Positions 1 to 6,276 of a stretch of DNA of 6,368 nt are shown piece by piece (position 1 is the first letter of the stretch; every line of letters starts with the position of its first letter). The notes under the pieces were generated by a model. The model was not told the DNA's origin. It searched no databases and saw only the letters and a list, made by a program, of their open reading frames with translations. The stretch spans positions 1 to 6,368 of the forward strand of contig DAOVGF010000046.1 in assembly GCA_030672545.1 (NCBI GenBank), given 5' to 3'. Origin of the DNA: Candidatus Aerophobota bacterium. Lineage in GTDB: Bacteria; Aerophobota; Aerophobia; Aerophobales; Aerophobaceae. Both the position numbers and the translations under genes were made by a program.

Positions 1-1
1 C

Positions 2-61
2 CGGAGCGAGACAGAATATCCCGAGTGCCGGTTGACAGGAAGAGCTCCCGTGGTAGGATAA
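2..61 (+). CDS. possible C-terminal end of an upstream gene (partial)
   Basis: A reading frame open from the window edge codes for 19 residues (ending APVVG) and stops with TAA at 59-61, 24 bp before the metG start. That spacing would suit the last codons of a preceding gene on the same strand. The tail is too short to assign to a family. A second frame, beginning at base 1, is also open and runs to TAA at 127-129, but it would overlap metG by 44 bp and is less likely. The third frame closes at 33-35. The call rests on spacing alone; the stretch could equally be non-coding leader. Confidence 0.3.
   Translation, partial: RSETEYPECRLTGRAPVVG
32..59 (+). promoter_or_regulatory. candidate sigma70-type promoter for the metG cluster
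   Basis: A perfect -35 hexamer TTGACA (32-37) is followed after 16 bp by TAGGAT (54-59), which matches four of six -10 consensus positions, including the critical first T, A and last T. The predicted start is near 66, leaving a leader of about 20 nt that contains the metG Shine-Dalgarno site. It would overlap the possible tail of the upstream gene. The -10 is imperfect and the spacer one base short of optimum, so this is a candidate only. Confidence 0.4.
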
Positions 62-74
62 AGAAGGATTTTCC

Positions 75-79
75 AGGAG
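75..79 (+). promoter_or_regulatory. ribosome binding site that sets the metG GTG start
   Basis: AGGAG lies 6 nt before the GTG at 86-88, which is ideal spacing. It supports this GTG as the start, and the resulting N-terminus (MKKTFYLSTPVYY) is typical of MetRS. Confidence 0.8.
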
Positions 80-85
80 CAGAAA

Positions 86-1618
86 GTGAAAAAGACTTTT
101 TATTTAAGCACACCAGTTTACTATGTTAACGGTGCACCTCACCTGGGGCATGCCTACACTACGGTGGCGGCGGACACTCTGGTTAGATACAAGAGACTTT
201 CCGGCTGGGAGGTTTTCTTTCTCACCGGATCCGATGAGTACGGCAATAAGATTCTCCGATCGGCCAAAGATCAAAAGGTAACCCCCTTTGAGTTAGTTAA
301 CAAAATGGTAGAGCGTTTCCAGAATCTCTGGCAGACTCTTTCCATAAGTTATGATGATTTCATCCGGACCACTGAGGAACGACACATCCGGGTAGTCAGA
401 AATGTTTTCCAAAAGCTCTTGTCTCAAGGAGATATTTATAAAGGAAAATACGAAGGATGGTACTGTGTCCCCTGCGAAAGTTTCTGGCTGGAGGGCCAGC
501 TTAAAGAAGGTGGGCTTTGTCCGGAATGTGGAAGACCAGCAGAAATTATCCAGGAGGAGAGCTATTTCTTTCGCCTTTCCCAATACCAAGAACCACTTCT
601 GGATTATTTCAGGCAAAATCCTGACTTTGTTCTTCCTCGCACCCGGATGAACGAAGTAATGAAGTTTGTTAAGAGTGGACTGAGAGACCTTAGCGTTACC
701 AGACTTAATCTGAAGTGGGGAATTCCCTCGCCCATAGACGAACAACACACAATTTATGTCTGGGTTGATGCTCTGATTAACTACATTTCAGCTCTGGGTT
801 ATTCCCTCAATGAGACAAAACTTACCAAATTCTGGCCGGCCAATGTTCATCTGGTGGGAAAGGATATCCTCAAATTTCATGCTGTAATATGGCCGGCTCT
901 GCTACTGGCTTTGGGCCTGGCTCTTCCCCAACGAGTTTTTGCCCATGGTTGGTGGAAAGTAAATGGGGGGAAAATGTCCAAATCACAAGGCAGAGTAATC
1001 GATCCCCTTCAATTAGCTCAAGATTACGGAAGCGACCAATTGCGTTATTTTCTCTTGCGAGAGGTCCCCTTTGGCCAAGACGGTACTTTCTCCAAGTCAA
1101 TCTTCATCAAAAGAATAAACAGCGATCTGGCTAATGATTTGGGAAATCTTCTTAATCGAACCTTACCCCTGGTTACCCGATACTGCCAGGGAAAGATTCC
1201 TTCCCCGGGAGAGGAAAAAGCAGAAGACAAAAAGCTCAAAGAAGCAGTTGGGGCTGTTTTCCCCCGTATGGAATTATCCATGGAAACTCTCTCCTTCTCC
1301 GTTGCTTTAACTGAAATCTGGAAAGTAGTGAAACTCACTAATCTTTATGTTGATCGAAATGCTCCCTGGCAACTTACCGGTAAGGAGAACAAAGAAAGAT
1401 TATCCCGTGTTCTGTATCAGGTTTTGGAGACTCTGAGAATTTTAGGTTTGCTTCTTTTTCCTTTCATTCCCCCGTCTGCCCAAAAAATCTGGCAGCAACT
1501 TGGTTTGAAGGAAGATCTGGAGAAACAGCTCTTTGAGAAGGCAGGAAAATGGGGAGGATTGATCCCCGGCACGGAAATTCAGTCGGCCAAACCTCTTTTC
1601 CCTCGAATTAAGGAATAA
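86..1618 (+). CDS. metG: methionyl-tRNA synthetase, short form
   Basis: A cytoplasmic class I aminoacyl-tRNA synthetase that charges tRNA-Met with methionine using ATP, for both initiation and elongation. The 510-residue protein begins at GTG with a well-placed AGGAG. The HIGH-type signature is PHLGH (H19, H22) in the Rossmann fold, and the second signature KMSKS is at 296-300. The connective-peptide insertion holds one zinc knuckle: C127/C130 and C145/C148. WVDALINYISALG (226-238) is a conserved methionine-site segment. The remainder, from about 340, is the helical anticodon-binding domain. The protein ends there and lacks the C-terminal Trbp111-like tRNA-binding/dimerisation domain found in longer bacterial MetRS such as E. 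coli's, so it is probably monomeric unless a separate Trbp111 exists. It is the first gene of the cluster, with rsmA starting 17 bp downstream. Its identity is secure from the signatures. Confidence 0.97.
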   Translation: MKKTFYLSTPVYYVNGAPHLGHAYTTVAADTLVRYKRLSGWEVFFLTGSDEYGNKILRSAKDQKVTPFELVNKMVERFQNLWQTLSISYDDFIRTTEERHIRVVRNVFQKLLSQGDIYKGKYEGWYCVPCESFWLEGQLKEGGLCPECGRPAEIIQEESYFFRLSQYQEPLLDYFRQNPDFVLPRTRMNEVMKFVKSGLRDLSVTRLNLKWGIPSPIDEQHTIYVWVDALINYISALGYSLNETKLTKFWPANVHLVGKDILKFHAVIWPALLLALGLALPQRVFAHGWWKVNGGKMSKSQGRVIDPLQLAQDYGSDQLRYFLLREVPFGQDGTFSKSIFIKRINSDLANDLGNLLNRTLPLVTRYCQGKIPSPGEEKAEDKKLKEAVGAVFPRMELSMETLSFSVALTEIWKVVKLTNLYVDRNAPWQLTGKENKERLSRVLYQVLETLRILGLLLFPFIPPSAQKIWQQLGLKEDLEKQLFEKAGKWGGLIPGTEIQSAKPLFPRIKE

Positions 1619-1635
1619 CAAATAGAAAAAAATAA

Positions 1636-2490
1636 ATGAAGCTAAAGGAAGAGACAGAGGAACTCTGGAATCGATACCATTTTACTCCTCAGCAAGCTCT
1701 TTCCCAGAATTTCTTAATCGACCCTCACATTATTGAGAGAATCATAGATGCCACTGAAGCAGGTAAGGATGACGTGATTCTGGAGATAGGAGCAGGAACT
1801 GGTCTTTTAACCCGCCGGCTAACTGAGAGAGCCGGATGCATCTTAGCCGTGGAAATAGATGAACTACTCTGTCAGATATTAAGAGAAGAACTGAAGGAAA
1901 AGAAAAACCTGGAGGTTATCCAGAGGGATATCTGTCAAGTTTCCTGGGAGAGAAGAAAGTTATCTTTTCGTTCGGTAAAAGTAGTGGGCAATCTTCCTTA
2001 CCATCTGGCCTCATCTATTCTGCTCAAGTTAATCAGGGAAAAATGGGTTAAGTTTATGGTGGTTATGCTCCAACGCGAGGTAGGAGAACGACTGCTCTCT
2101 CCCCCAGGAAGTAGAAGACGAGGAGTTATGACGGTACTTTTGAGCCATTTTGGACACCTGAGCAAAATTATTGATGTTCCTCCTCAAGCCTTTATACCCC
2201 GGCCGAAAGTTAGCTCCAGCTTATTCAAGATAACACCGCAGGATACTGCCGACTTAGTCGATGAGAATCTTTTTGCTCGGGTGGTAAAGGCCGCCTTTTC
2301 AGCTCGAAGAAAAATGCTGATTAACTCTTTTGCCCAGGCCCTTGGACTGGCCAGAGCAGAGATAGAGCAAATTTTAATCAACTCAGGAATTAATCCTCGT
2401 CGGCGGGCTGAACAATTAACGGTAGAAGAGTTCGTTAAATTAAGCAGAATTTTATCTAAAGAAAGGAGTAAGGGAAAAATTGGCTATTGA
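1636..2490 (+). CDS. rsmA: 16S rRNA (adenine-N6,N6) dimethyltransferase
   Basis: Also called KsgA. It uses SAM to dimethylate two adjacent adenines in the 3'-terminal helix 45 of 16S rRNA (A1518/A1519 in E. coli numbering) late in 30S assembly; loss of the enzyme gives kasugamycin resistance. The 284 residues are a normal family length. Visible motifs are QNFLID (24-29), the SAM-binding loop EIGAGTG (50-56), the acidic ribose-binding E73 in AVEID, RDI (97-99), and the catalytic NLPY (119-122). IPRPKV (187-192) and FSARRK (221-226) mark the C-terminal half. The ATG is preceded directly by an in-frame TAA (1633-1635), so it cannot start earlier. It has no good Shine-Dalgarno site: the leader is A-rich and the nearest AAGGA (1610-1614) is about 21 nt away. 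Its 3' end overlaps mtnA by 11 bp. Confidence 0.97.
   Translation: MKLKEETEELWNRYHFTPQQALSQNFLIDPHIIERIIDATEAGKDDVILEIGAGTGLLTRRLTERAGCILAVEIDELLCQILREELKEKKNLEVIQRDICQVSWERRKLSFRSVKVVGNLPYHLASSILLKLIREKWVKFMVVMLQREVGERLLSPPGSRRRGVMTVLLSHFGHLSKIIDVPPQAFIPRPKVSSSLFKITPQDTADLVDENLFARVVKAAFSARRKMLINSFAQALGLARAEIEQILINSGINPRRRAEQLTVEEFVKLSRILSKERSKGKIGY
2462..2474 (+). promoter_or_regulatory. ribosome binding sites for the mtnA TTG start
   Basis: AAAGGAG (2462-2468) lies 11 nt and AAGGG (2470-2474) lies 5 nt before a TTG at 2480-2482, all inside the end of rsmA. No ATG or GTG sits at a suitable place in this frame, and the family N-terminus begins just here, so TTG is the likely initiator. It is probably coupled to rsmA translation. 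Confidence 0.7.
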
Positions 2491-3520
2491 GACGATTATC
2501 TGGGAAAAGAATTCTATTAAGATTATTGATCAATCTCAGCTTCCCCTCAAATTAGAATATCTTTATCTTAAGGAGATTGATCAGGTAAGAGAAGCTATTA
2601 CTTCACTCAAAATAAGAGGAGCACCCGCTCTGGGAATAGCTGCAGCTCTGGGTATAGTGGTAGGTATCCAGTCTTCCTCAGCTCAAAACTGGCCAGATTT
2701 CCGGGAAGAGTTACAAAAAACGGTTAATTTCTTGCGATCTTCCCGACCCACAGCGGTCAATCTGTTCTGGGCCTTGGAAAGAATGATCCGCCGGGCTGAA
2801 GAAAACAATGAGAGACCAATCCCTGAAATAAAGAGAATTCTCCAAGAGGAAGCTCTAAAAATCCTGGAGGAGGATAAAATATGTAACCGAAGAATTGGCC
2901 AAAAGGGAGCTGCTCTCATCTCGGATGGTGATACTGTTCTCACTCACTGTAATGCTGGAGCTCTGGCTACAGCCGATTACGGTACCGCTCTGGGAATTCT
3001 TTATCGGGCTAAGGAGGAAAAGAAAAAAATAAGAGTTTATGTGGATGAAACCAGACCACTTCTCCAGGGGGCTCGACTTACAGCCTGGGAGTTACTTCAG
3101 GAGGGATTCAAAGTAACCCTGATTTGTGACCATATGGCGGGAGCGGTAATGCAGGAGGGAAAAATCGACAAGATCCTGGTAGGAGCGGATAGGGTAGCTG
3201 CCAATGGTGATACGGCCAATAAAATTGGAACTTACACTCTGGCCGTTCTGGCCCGAGAGCACCATATTCCCTTTTATGTGGCTTGTCCTTTTTCCACCGT
3301 AGATTTATCTATCCCTGGTGGCGAAAAAATTTCCCTGGAAAAACGTTCCCCGGATGAAATAACCCAAATAAACGGGAAAAGAATTGCTCCTAAGGGAGTG
3401 GAAGTCTACAACCCAGCTTTCGATATCACCCCGGCAAAGTATATCACCGCCATAATCACCGAAAAAGGCATTCATCGACCACCCTTCATTAAAACTTTAA
3501 GAGGTAAGGAAGGAAAATGA
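2480..3520 (+). CDS. mtnA: S-methyl-5-thioribose-1-phosphate isomerase
   Basis: It converts the aldose 5-methylthioribose 1-phosphate to the ketose 5-methylthioribulose 1-phosphate in salvage of methylthioadenosine, a by-product of SAM use. The family belongs to the eIF2B alpha/beta/delta-like fold. At 346 residues it is a full-length MtnA. The N-terminal half carries the phosphate-binding IRGAPALG (45-52). The catalytic cysteine is C157 in THCNAG, VDETRPLLQGARLTAWEL lies at 188-205, and the catalytic aspartate is D237 in GADRVAANGD. ANKIGTY (246-252) is the usual following motif. The full motif set argues against an eIF2B subunit. The ribose-1,5-bisphosphate isomerase of archaea is a close relative and is less likely but not excluded by sequence reading alone. 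It starts at TTG inside rsmA and overlaps gatC by ATGA. No other methionine-salvage gene is in view. Confidence 0.93.
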   Translation: MAIETIIWEKNSIKIIDQSQLPLKLEYLYLKEIDQVREAITSLKIRGAPALGIAAALGIVVGIQSSSAQNWPDFREELQKTVNFLRSSRPTAVNLFWALERMIRRAEENNERPIPEIKRILQEEALKILEEDKICNRRIGQKGAALISDGDTVLTHCNAGALATADYGTALGILYRAKEEKKKIRVYVDETRPLLQGARLTAWELLQEGFKVTLICDHMAGAVMQEGKIDKILVGADRVAANGDTANKIGTYTLAVLAREHHIPFYVACPFSTVDLSIPGGEKISLEKRSPDEITQINGKRIAPKGVEVYNPAFDITPAKYITAIITEKGIHRPPFIKTLRGKEGK

Positions 3521-3807
3521 AGAAGAGAATAGAACAAGAAGAGGTCCGGTATATTGCTCACCTGGCCCGGCTTCAGTTGAGTAAGGAAGAAGAAATAAAG
3601 TTTGCCCGTCAACTGGGGAAAATTCTCGAGTACGTGGAAAAACTAAAAGAAGTTGATGTTAGCGATACAGCGCCTACTTTCCATGTTCTACCTTTATTTA
3701 ATGTCTGGCGGAAAGATAAAACGGGAGTTTCACTCTCTCAAGAAGACGCTCTTTCTAACGCTCCGGCCAAGCGAAGAGGCCACTTCCAGGTTCCCCGAGT
3801 AATTTAA
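3517..3807 (+). CDS. gatC: Asp-tRNA(Asn)/Glu-tRNA(Gln) amidotransferase subunit C
   Basis: The small subunit of the GatCAB amidotransferase, which turns misacylated Glu-tRNA(Gln) and/or Asp-tRNA(Asn) into the correct amide. GatC wraps around the GatA-GatB interface and stabilises the complex. The 96 residues cover the full family: V10-x-x-I-A-H-L-A-R-L near the start, the helix with QLGKILEYVEKL (32-43), the VSDTAPTFHVLPLFNVWRKD stretch in the middle, and the terminal VPRVI. AAGGA (3506-3510) lies 6 nt before the ATG, which overlaps the mtnA stop as ATGA, so translation is probably coupled. It is the last gene of the cluster. gatA and gatB, commonly downstream, are absent here: the next gene is convergent mreD after 5 bp. 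Confidence 0.95.
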   Translation: MKKRIEQEEVRYIAHLARLQLSKEEEIKFARQLGKILEYVEKLKEVDVSDTAPTFHVLPLFNVWRKDKTGVSLSQEDALSNAPAKRRGHFQVPRVI

Positions 3808-3825
3808 GAAGCTCAACTACTTCTT
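3806..3825 (+). terminator. weak inverted repeat at the gatC/mreD convergence
   Basis: AAGAAG (3806-3811) and CTTCTT (3820-3825) are perfect reverse complements around an 8-nt loop, spanning the gatC stop and the last codons of mreD. A TTTTT run follows at 3832-3836, but 6 nt beyond the stem. The stem is A/T-rich and short, so termination strength for gatC would be low. On the minus strand no U-tract follows. This is the only candidate structure where both clusters must end. Confidence 0.22.
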
Positions 3826-4307
3826 CCGGTCTTTTTCATAGCCCAACCCTCTTGGAGAAGGAGAATAAAGAAGGCCAAGAGACAATTATAAAGGGGAGCA
3901 GGGAAAAGAGTAAGGGGTAGATGGGTAAGAAAAGAGGAAATTCCAAATACCTCCAGCCAGGTGGAGATAATAACTCTGGACAGCAGAGAAACTCCCGCTA
4001 CTATTAGTAGGAAGAAAAGAATATTTTCTTGATAAACTCTCTCTCTTACCTCACCAATCAAAAATCCCATAAAAGAAAAGGAGAAAGAATAAAGACCCAA
4101 AAGAGGCGAAAAAAGAAGGTCTATTACCAGTCCGGTGACAAAACCAACTATCATTCCTTCTTTTCCTCCCCATCTCCAGGACCAAAAGATAACCAGGAGG
4201 AGGAGAAAATCCGGCCGGCCTTTTTGAAAGAAAGGCCAACCCATAGAAAAGATATGCAAAGTCAAAGCCAAAACTAATAAGACGAAAAGAATAATGAGTC
4301 TCTTCAT
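3813..4307 (-). CDS. mreD: rod shape-determining membrane protein MreD
   Basis: A small inner-membrane component of the elongation machinery (elongasome) that works with MreB, MreC, RodA and PBP2 in lateral wall synthesis. The 164-residue product is strongly hydrophobic, with about five to six predicted membrane segments (near 4-22, 33-47, 52-68, 72-86, 95-116 and 132-152). The family-typical stretch GGKEGMIVGFVTGLVIDLLFSPLLG (47-71) has the conserved EG, G-x-x-x-G-L and D positions. The ATG overlaps the mreC stop as ATGA, and there is only a weak purine stretch before it, so it is probably translated by coupling to mreC. Its stop is 5 bp from the gatC stop. No mrdA or rodA follows, so these partners must lie elsewhere. 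Confidence 0.9.
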   Translation of the reverse strand: MKRLIILFVLLVLALTLHIFSMGWPFFQKGRPDFLLLLVIFWSWRWGGKEGMIVGFVTGLVIDLLFSPLLGLYSFSFSFMGFLIGEVRERVYQENILFFLLIVAGVSLLSRVIISTWLEVFGISSFLTHLPLTLFPAPLYNCLLAFFILLLQEGWAMKKTGRSS

Positions 4308-5134
4308 TTTCTTATGAGGAAAATTTCTTCCAGTTTTCCAAAATCTACCGCCGGTAACACCTTGACCTCCAGAAATATACTGTAAGGCTTTCTCACTACG
4401 GTCAATATCTTTCCCACGGGAATACCCTCCGGGAAAAGACCCCCTAATCCAGAGGTTATTAACTCACCACCTATGACTACTTCGGCCTTATTCAAGAGAT
4501 ATTTCAAATCGCCGGTACCTTCTTTTCCTCTACCTTGCAAGACACCTACATCACCTGTTTGTCTATCTCTTACTCCTACTTTACTTCTCTCATCTATAAC
4601 TAAGAGAACCTTAGATTGACGGGGGTAAACCTCAACTATTCTGCCCACTAATCCCTGGGCGTTCACCACCACCATTCCTTTTTCTATTCCCTTCCGGCTA
4701 CCCTGGTCTATGTATATTATTTTGAAGTAATCCTCGGGACTATAGGCAGTTAATTTGACCGGGACAAGGGAATAAGGTTGTTTTTCCTTAAATTCAAGCA
4801 GACCGGTTAGTCTGCGATTATCCGCCACTATTTGCCGGTAATAGCTTTCCTCTTTGAAGGAGAGTTCGGCTATTTTCCTCTTGAGTGTCTTGTTTTCCTC
4901 CCTTAATTCACTAACCTGGCCGATATCGGAGAGAAACCCGATTCCTTCGCTTCTCAGGTGATAAAAAACAAGCTGAACGCTTTCCACCGTTAGATAACTT
5001 CTTTCGCGGAATCTTGTTACTGACTCGGAACGATAATGGGAAAAAAGCATGAGAAAAAGGGAGCCCGTCAACAATACCATCAGCAATAAAACTTCAGAAC
5101 GGGGTCGGTGCTTGATCTTTGTCTCCTCTGCCAC
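4304..5134 (-). CDS. mreC: rod shape-determining protein MreC
   Basis: A bitopic membrane protein whose periplasmic part scaffolds the wall-elongation complex and activates PBP2/RodA. In 276 residues it has a short cytoplasmic N-terminus, one membrane segment (about 14-31), a coiled-coil region (about 75-115, with ELREENKTLKRKIAEL at 76-91) and two beta-barrel domains (about 120-276). The family motif GGELITSGLGGLFPEGIPVGKI is at 222-243. The length is typical. The start is uncertain: an in-frame TAA (5135-5137) directly precedes the GTG at 5132-5134, so nothing upstream is possible, and no Shine-Dalgarno site is suitably placed before the GTG. The next in-frame starts (TTG and ATG near residues 17-19) would cut into the membrane segment, so GTG is preferred. 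mreD overlaps its end by 4 bp. Confidence 0.93.
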   Translation of the reverse strand: MAEETKIKHRPRSEVLLLMVLLTGSLFLMLFSHYRSESVTRFRERSYLTVESVQLVFYHLRSEGIGFLSDIGQVSELREENKTLKRKIAELSFKEESYYRQIVADNRRLTGLLEFKEKQPYSLVPVKLTAYSPEDYFKIIYIDQGSRKGIEKGMVVVNAQGLVGRIVEVYPRQSKVLLVIDERSKVGVRDRQTGDVGVLQGRGKEGTGDLKYLLNKAEVVIGGELITSGLGGLFPEGIPVGKILTVVRKPYSIFLEVKVLPAVDFGKLEEIFLIRK

Positions 5135-5155
5135 TTAGGATTTAGAAGATCACCC

Positions 5156-5169
5156 TTTTTTCGAAAAAA
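5156..5169. repeat. perfect A/T palindrome in the mreB-mreC spacer
   Basis: Six T, CG and six A form a 14-nt self-complementary sequence, flanked by CACC (5151-5154) and GGTG (5172-5175), which can also pair. In the minus-strand mRNA this gives a possible stem of CACC/GGTG plus U/A pairs with a G-G mismatch. Its role is unknown. Confidence 0.5.
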
Positions 5170-5181
5170 ACGGTGGATTTT

Positions 5182-5198
5182 TGGTCTATTTGAGACCA
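5182..5198 (-). other. hairpin over the mreB stop codon
   Basis: On the minus strand TGGTCT, a 5-nt loop and AGACCA form a perfect 6-bp stem that includes part of the mreB TAG stop (5186-5188). It is followed by AAAAATCCACCG and then seven T (5170-5164), so the U-tract is too far away for a classical intrinsic terminator. It could cause partial attenuation or protect the mreB 3' end. Confidence 0.35.
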
Positions 5199-6226
5199 GT
5201 GCTTATCTCTACCTGGGAGAGAAGTCCCGGATTTTCCAATAGCTTACCCAGCCCCGTAACCACCGAAAGAAGAGGCTCAGAGACCACCCAAACGGGAAGT
5301 TTGACTCTTGCTGAAACAAACTCATCAAGTTTTCTTAAGCGAGCTCCTCCTCCGGTAAGACAGATTCCCCTTTCCATTATGTCTCCCGCCAGGGCTGGCG
5401 GACTGGCCTCCAGAGTGGCCTCAATCATATCCAGGATGGTATTAAGAACAGGAGAAAGTACGCTGCTCATCTCTCGGGAATCTATCTCTATTTCACGAGG
5501 AAAACCAGCTTTTAAGTCTCTTCCTCTGATCTTAATTTTCTCTTTTTTATCCTCGGCCAGAGCACATCCAATGCTAATCTTGATATGCTCGGCCATTTGT
5601 TCGCCGATATAAAGATTATATTCTTCTCTGAGATATTGAGAAATGACCAGGTTCATCTCGTCGCCGGCTACCCGGATGGATCTACTTACTACTACCCCAT
5701 TAAGGGAGGTTATAGCAGCTTCGCTGGTCCCTCCTCCGATATCCACCACCATGTTTCCCACCGGCTCTGAAATAGGCAGGTCAGCGCCAATCACTGCGGC
5801 TACTGGTTCCTCTACCAGATGAATACGTCGGGCTCCCACCTCCTGAGCAATATCTACTAAAGCTCTTTTTTCTACTCTGGTGGCCACGGTGGGTACTCCA
5901 ATAATCAGCTTTGGTCCAATTAAAACCCGGCCGGGCTGAATTAAAGAAATAAAATGAGAGACCATTTTTCGAGTAATCTCGTAGTCTGCCACCACCCCAT
6001 CCTGAAGAGGACGAATGGCTCTGATGTTCTGGGGAGTTTTACCTAACATCAGCCGAGCTTCTTCCCCCACCCCGATAACCTCTTCGTTTGTGTTTCGTAA
6101 AGCCATCACGGTGGGCATATTTAAGACTATCCCCTGCCCTTTTCGATAAATAAGAGTATTGGTAGTCCCCAGATCAATACCCAGACTATGCCCCAATAAA
6201 TTAAAAGAAAACAGCTCTCTCAACAT
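5186..6226 (-). CDS. mreB: rod shape-determining actin homologue MreB
   Basis: An ATP-binding bacterial actin that forms membrane-bound filaments and guides lateral peptidoglycan synthesis. The start chosen (ATG 6224-6226) gives 346 residues, the usual family size. Phosphate-1 loop DLGTTNT is at 18-24 (commonly DLGTANT), LVEEPVAA at 137-144, phosphate-2 DIGGGTSE at 162-169, and the adenosine motif LTGGGARL at 290-297. The hydrophobic N-terminus MLRELFSFNLLG could be the membrane-binding segment seen in other MreBs. An ATG at 6275-6277 in the same frame would add 17 residues (MGRASFDLRFLRRYNIL) that do not look like MreB. That ATG has an SD-like AGAGGA before it, but this lies inside a repeat, and the extra codons cover the promoter. 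No Shine-Dalgarno site precedes the chosen ATG, in keeping with a leaderless message. mreC follows after 51 bp. Confidence 0.95.
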   Translation of the reverse strand: MLRELFSFNLLGHSLGIDLGTTNTLIYRKGQGIVLNMPTVMALRNTNEEVIGVGEEARLMLGKTPQNIRAIRPLQDGVVADYEITRKMVSHFISLIQPGRVLIGPKLIIGVPTVATRVEKRALVDIAQEVGARRIHLVEEPVAAVIGADLPISEPVGNMVVDIGGGTSEAAITSLNGVVVSRSIRVAGDEMNLVISQYLREEYNLYIGEQMAEHIKISIGCALAEDKKEKIKIRGRDLKAGFPREIEIDSREMSSVLSPVLNTILDMIEATLEASPPALAGDIMERGICLTGGGARLRKLDEFVSARVKLPVWVVSEPLLSVVTGLGKLLENPGLLSQVEISTGLK

Positions 6227-6232
6227 AAGTAT

Positions 6233-6261
6233 ATTATAACGCCTTAGAAACCGTAAGTCAA
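6233..6261 (-). promoter_or_regulatory. near-consensus sigma70-type promoter of mreBCD
   Basis: Read on the minus strand, TTGACT (6261-6256, five of six consensus positions) is followed by exactly 17 bp and a perfect TATAAT (6238-6233). Six bases then lead to the mreB ATG, so the usual start point, seven bases after the -10, falls on the A of that ATG at 6226. The match is strong in both hexamers and in spacing. Confidence 0.75.
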
Positions 6262-6276
6262 ACGACGCTCGGCCCA

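Noticed and set aside
1..129. Open frame from base 1 to TAA at 127, overlapping metG by 44 bp
   Set aside because: The overlap is long compared with other junctions here, and the frame ending at 61 gives a more natural spacing.
293..748. 151-codon open frame on the minus strand inside metG
   Set aside because: It lies wholly opposite a secure MetRS gene, has no recognisable domain, and its residues follow the antisense of conserved metG codons.
4029..4277. 82-codon lysine-rich frame opposite mreD
   Set aside because: The lysine and glutamine-rich composition is what antisense reading of hydrophobic mreD codons gives; MreD is the clear gene.
5181..5612. 143-codon open frame on the plus strand opposite the 3' part of mreB
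   Set aside because: Serine/arginine-rich antisense translation of a conserved MreB region, with no ribosome site and no family resemblance.
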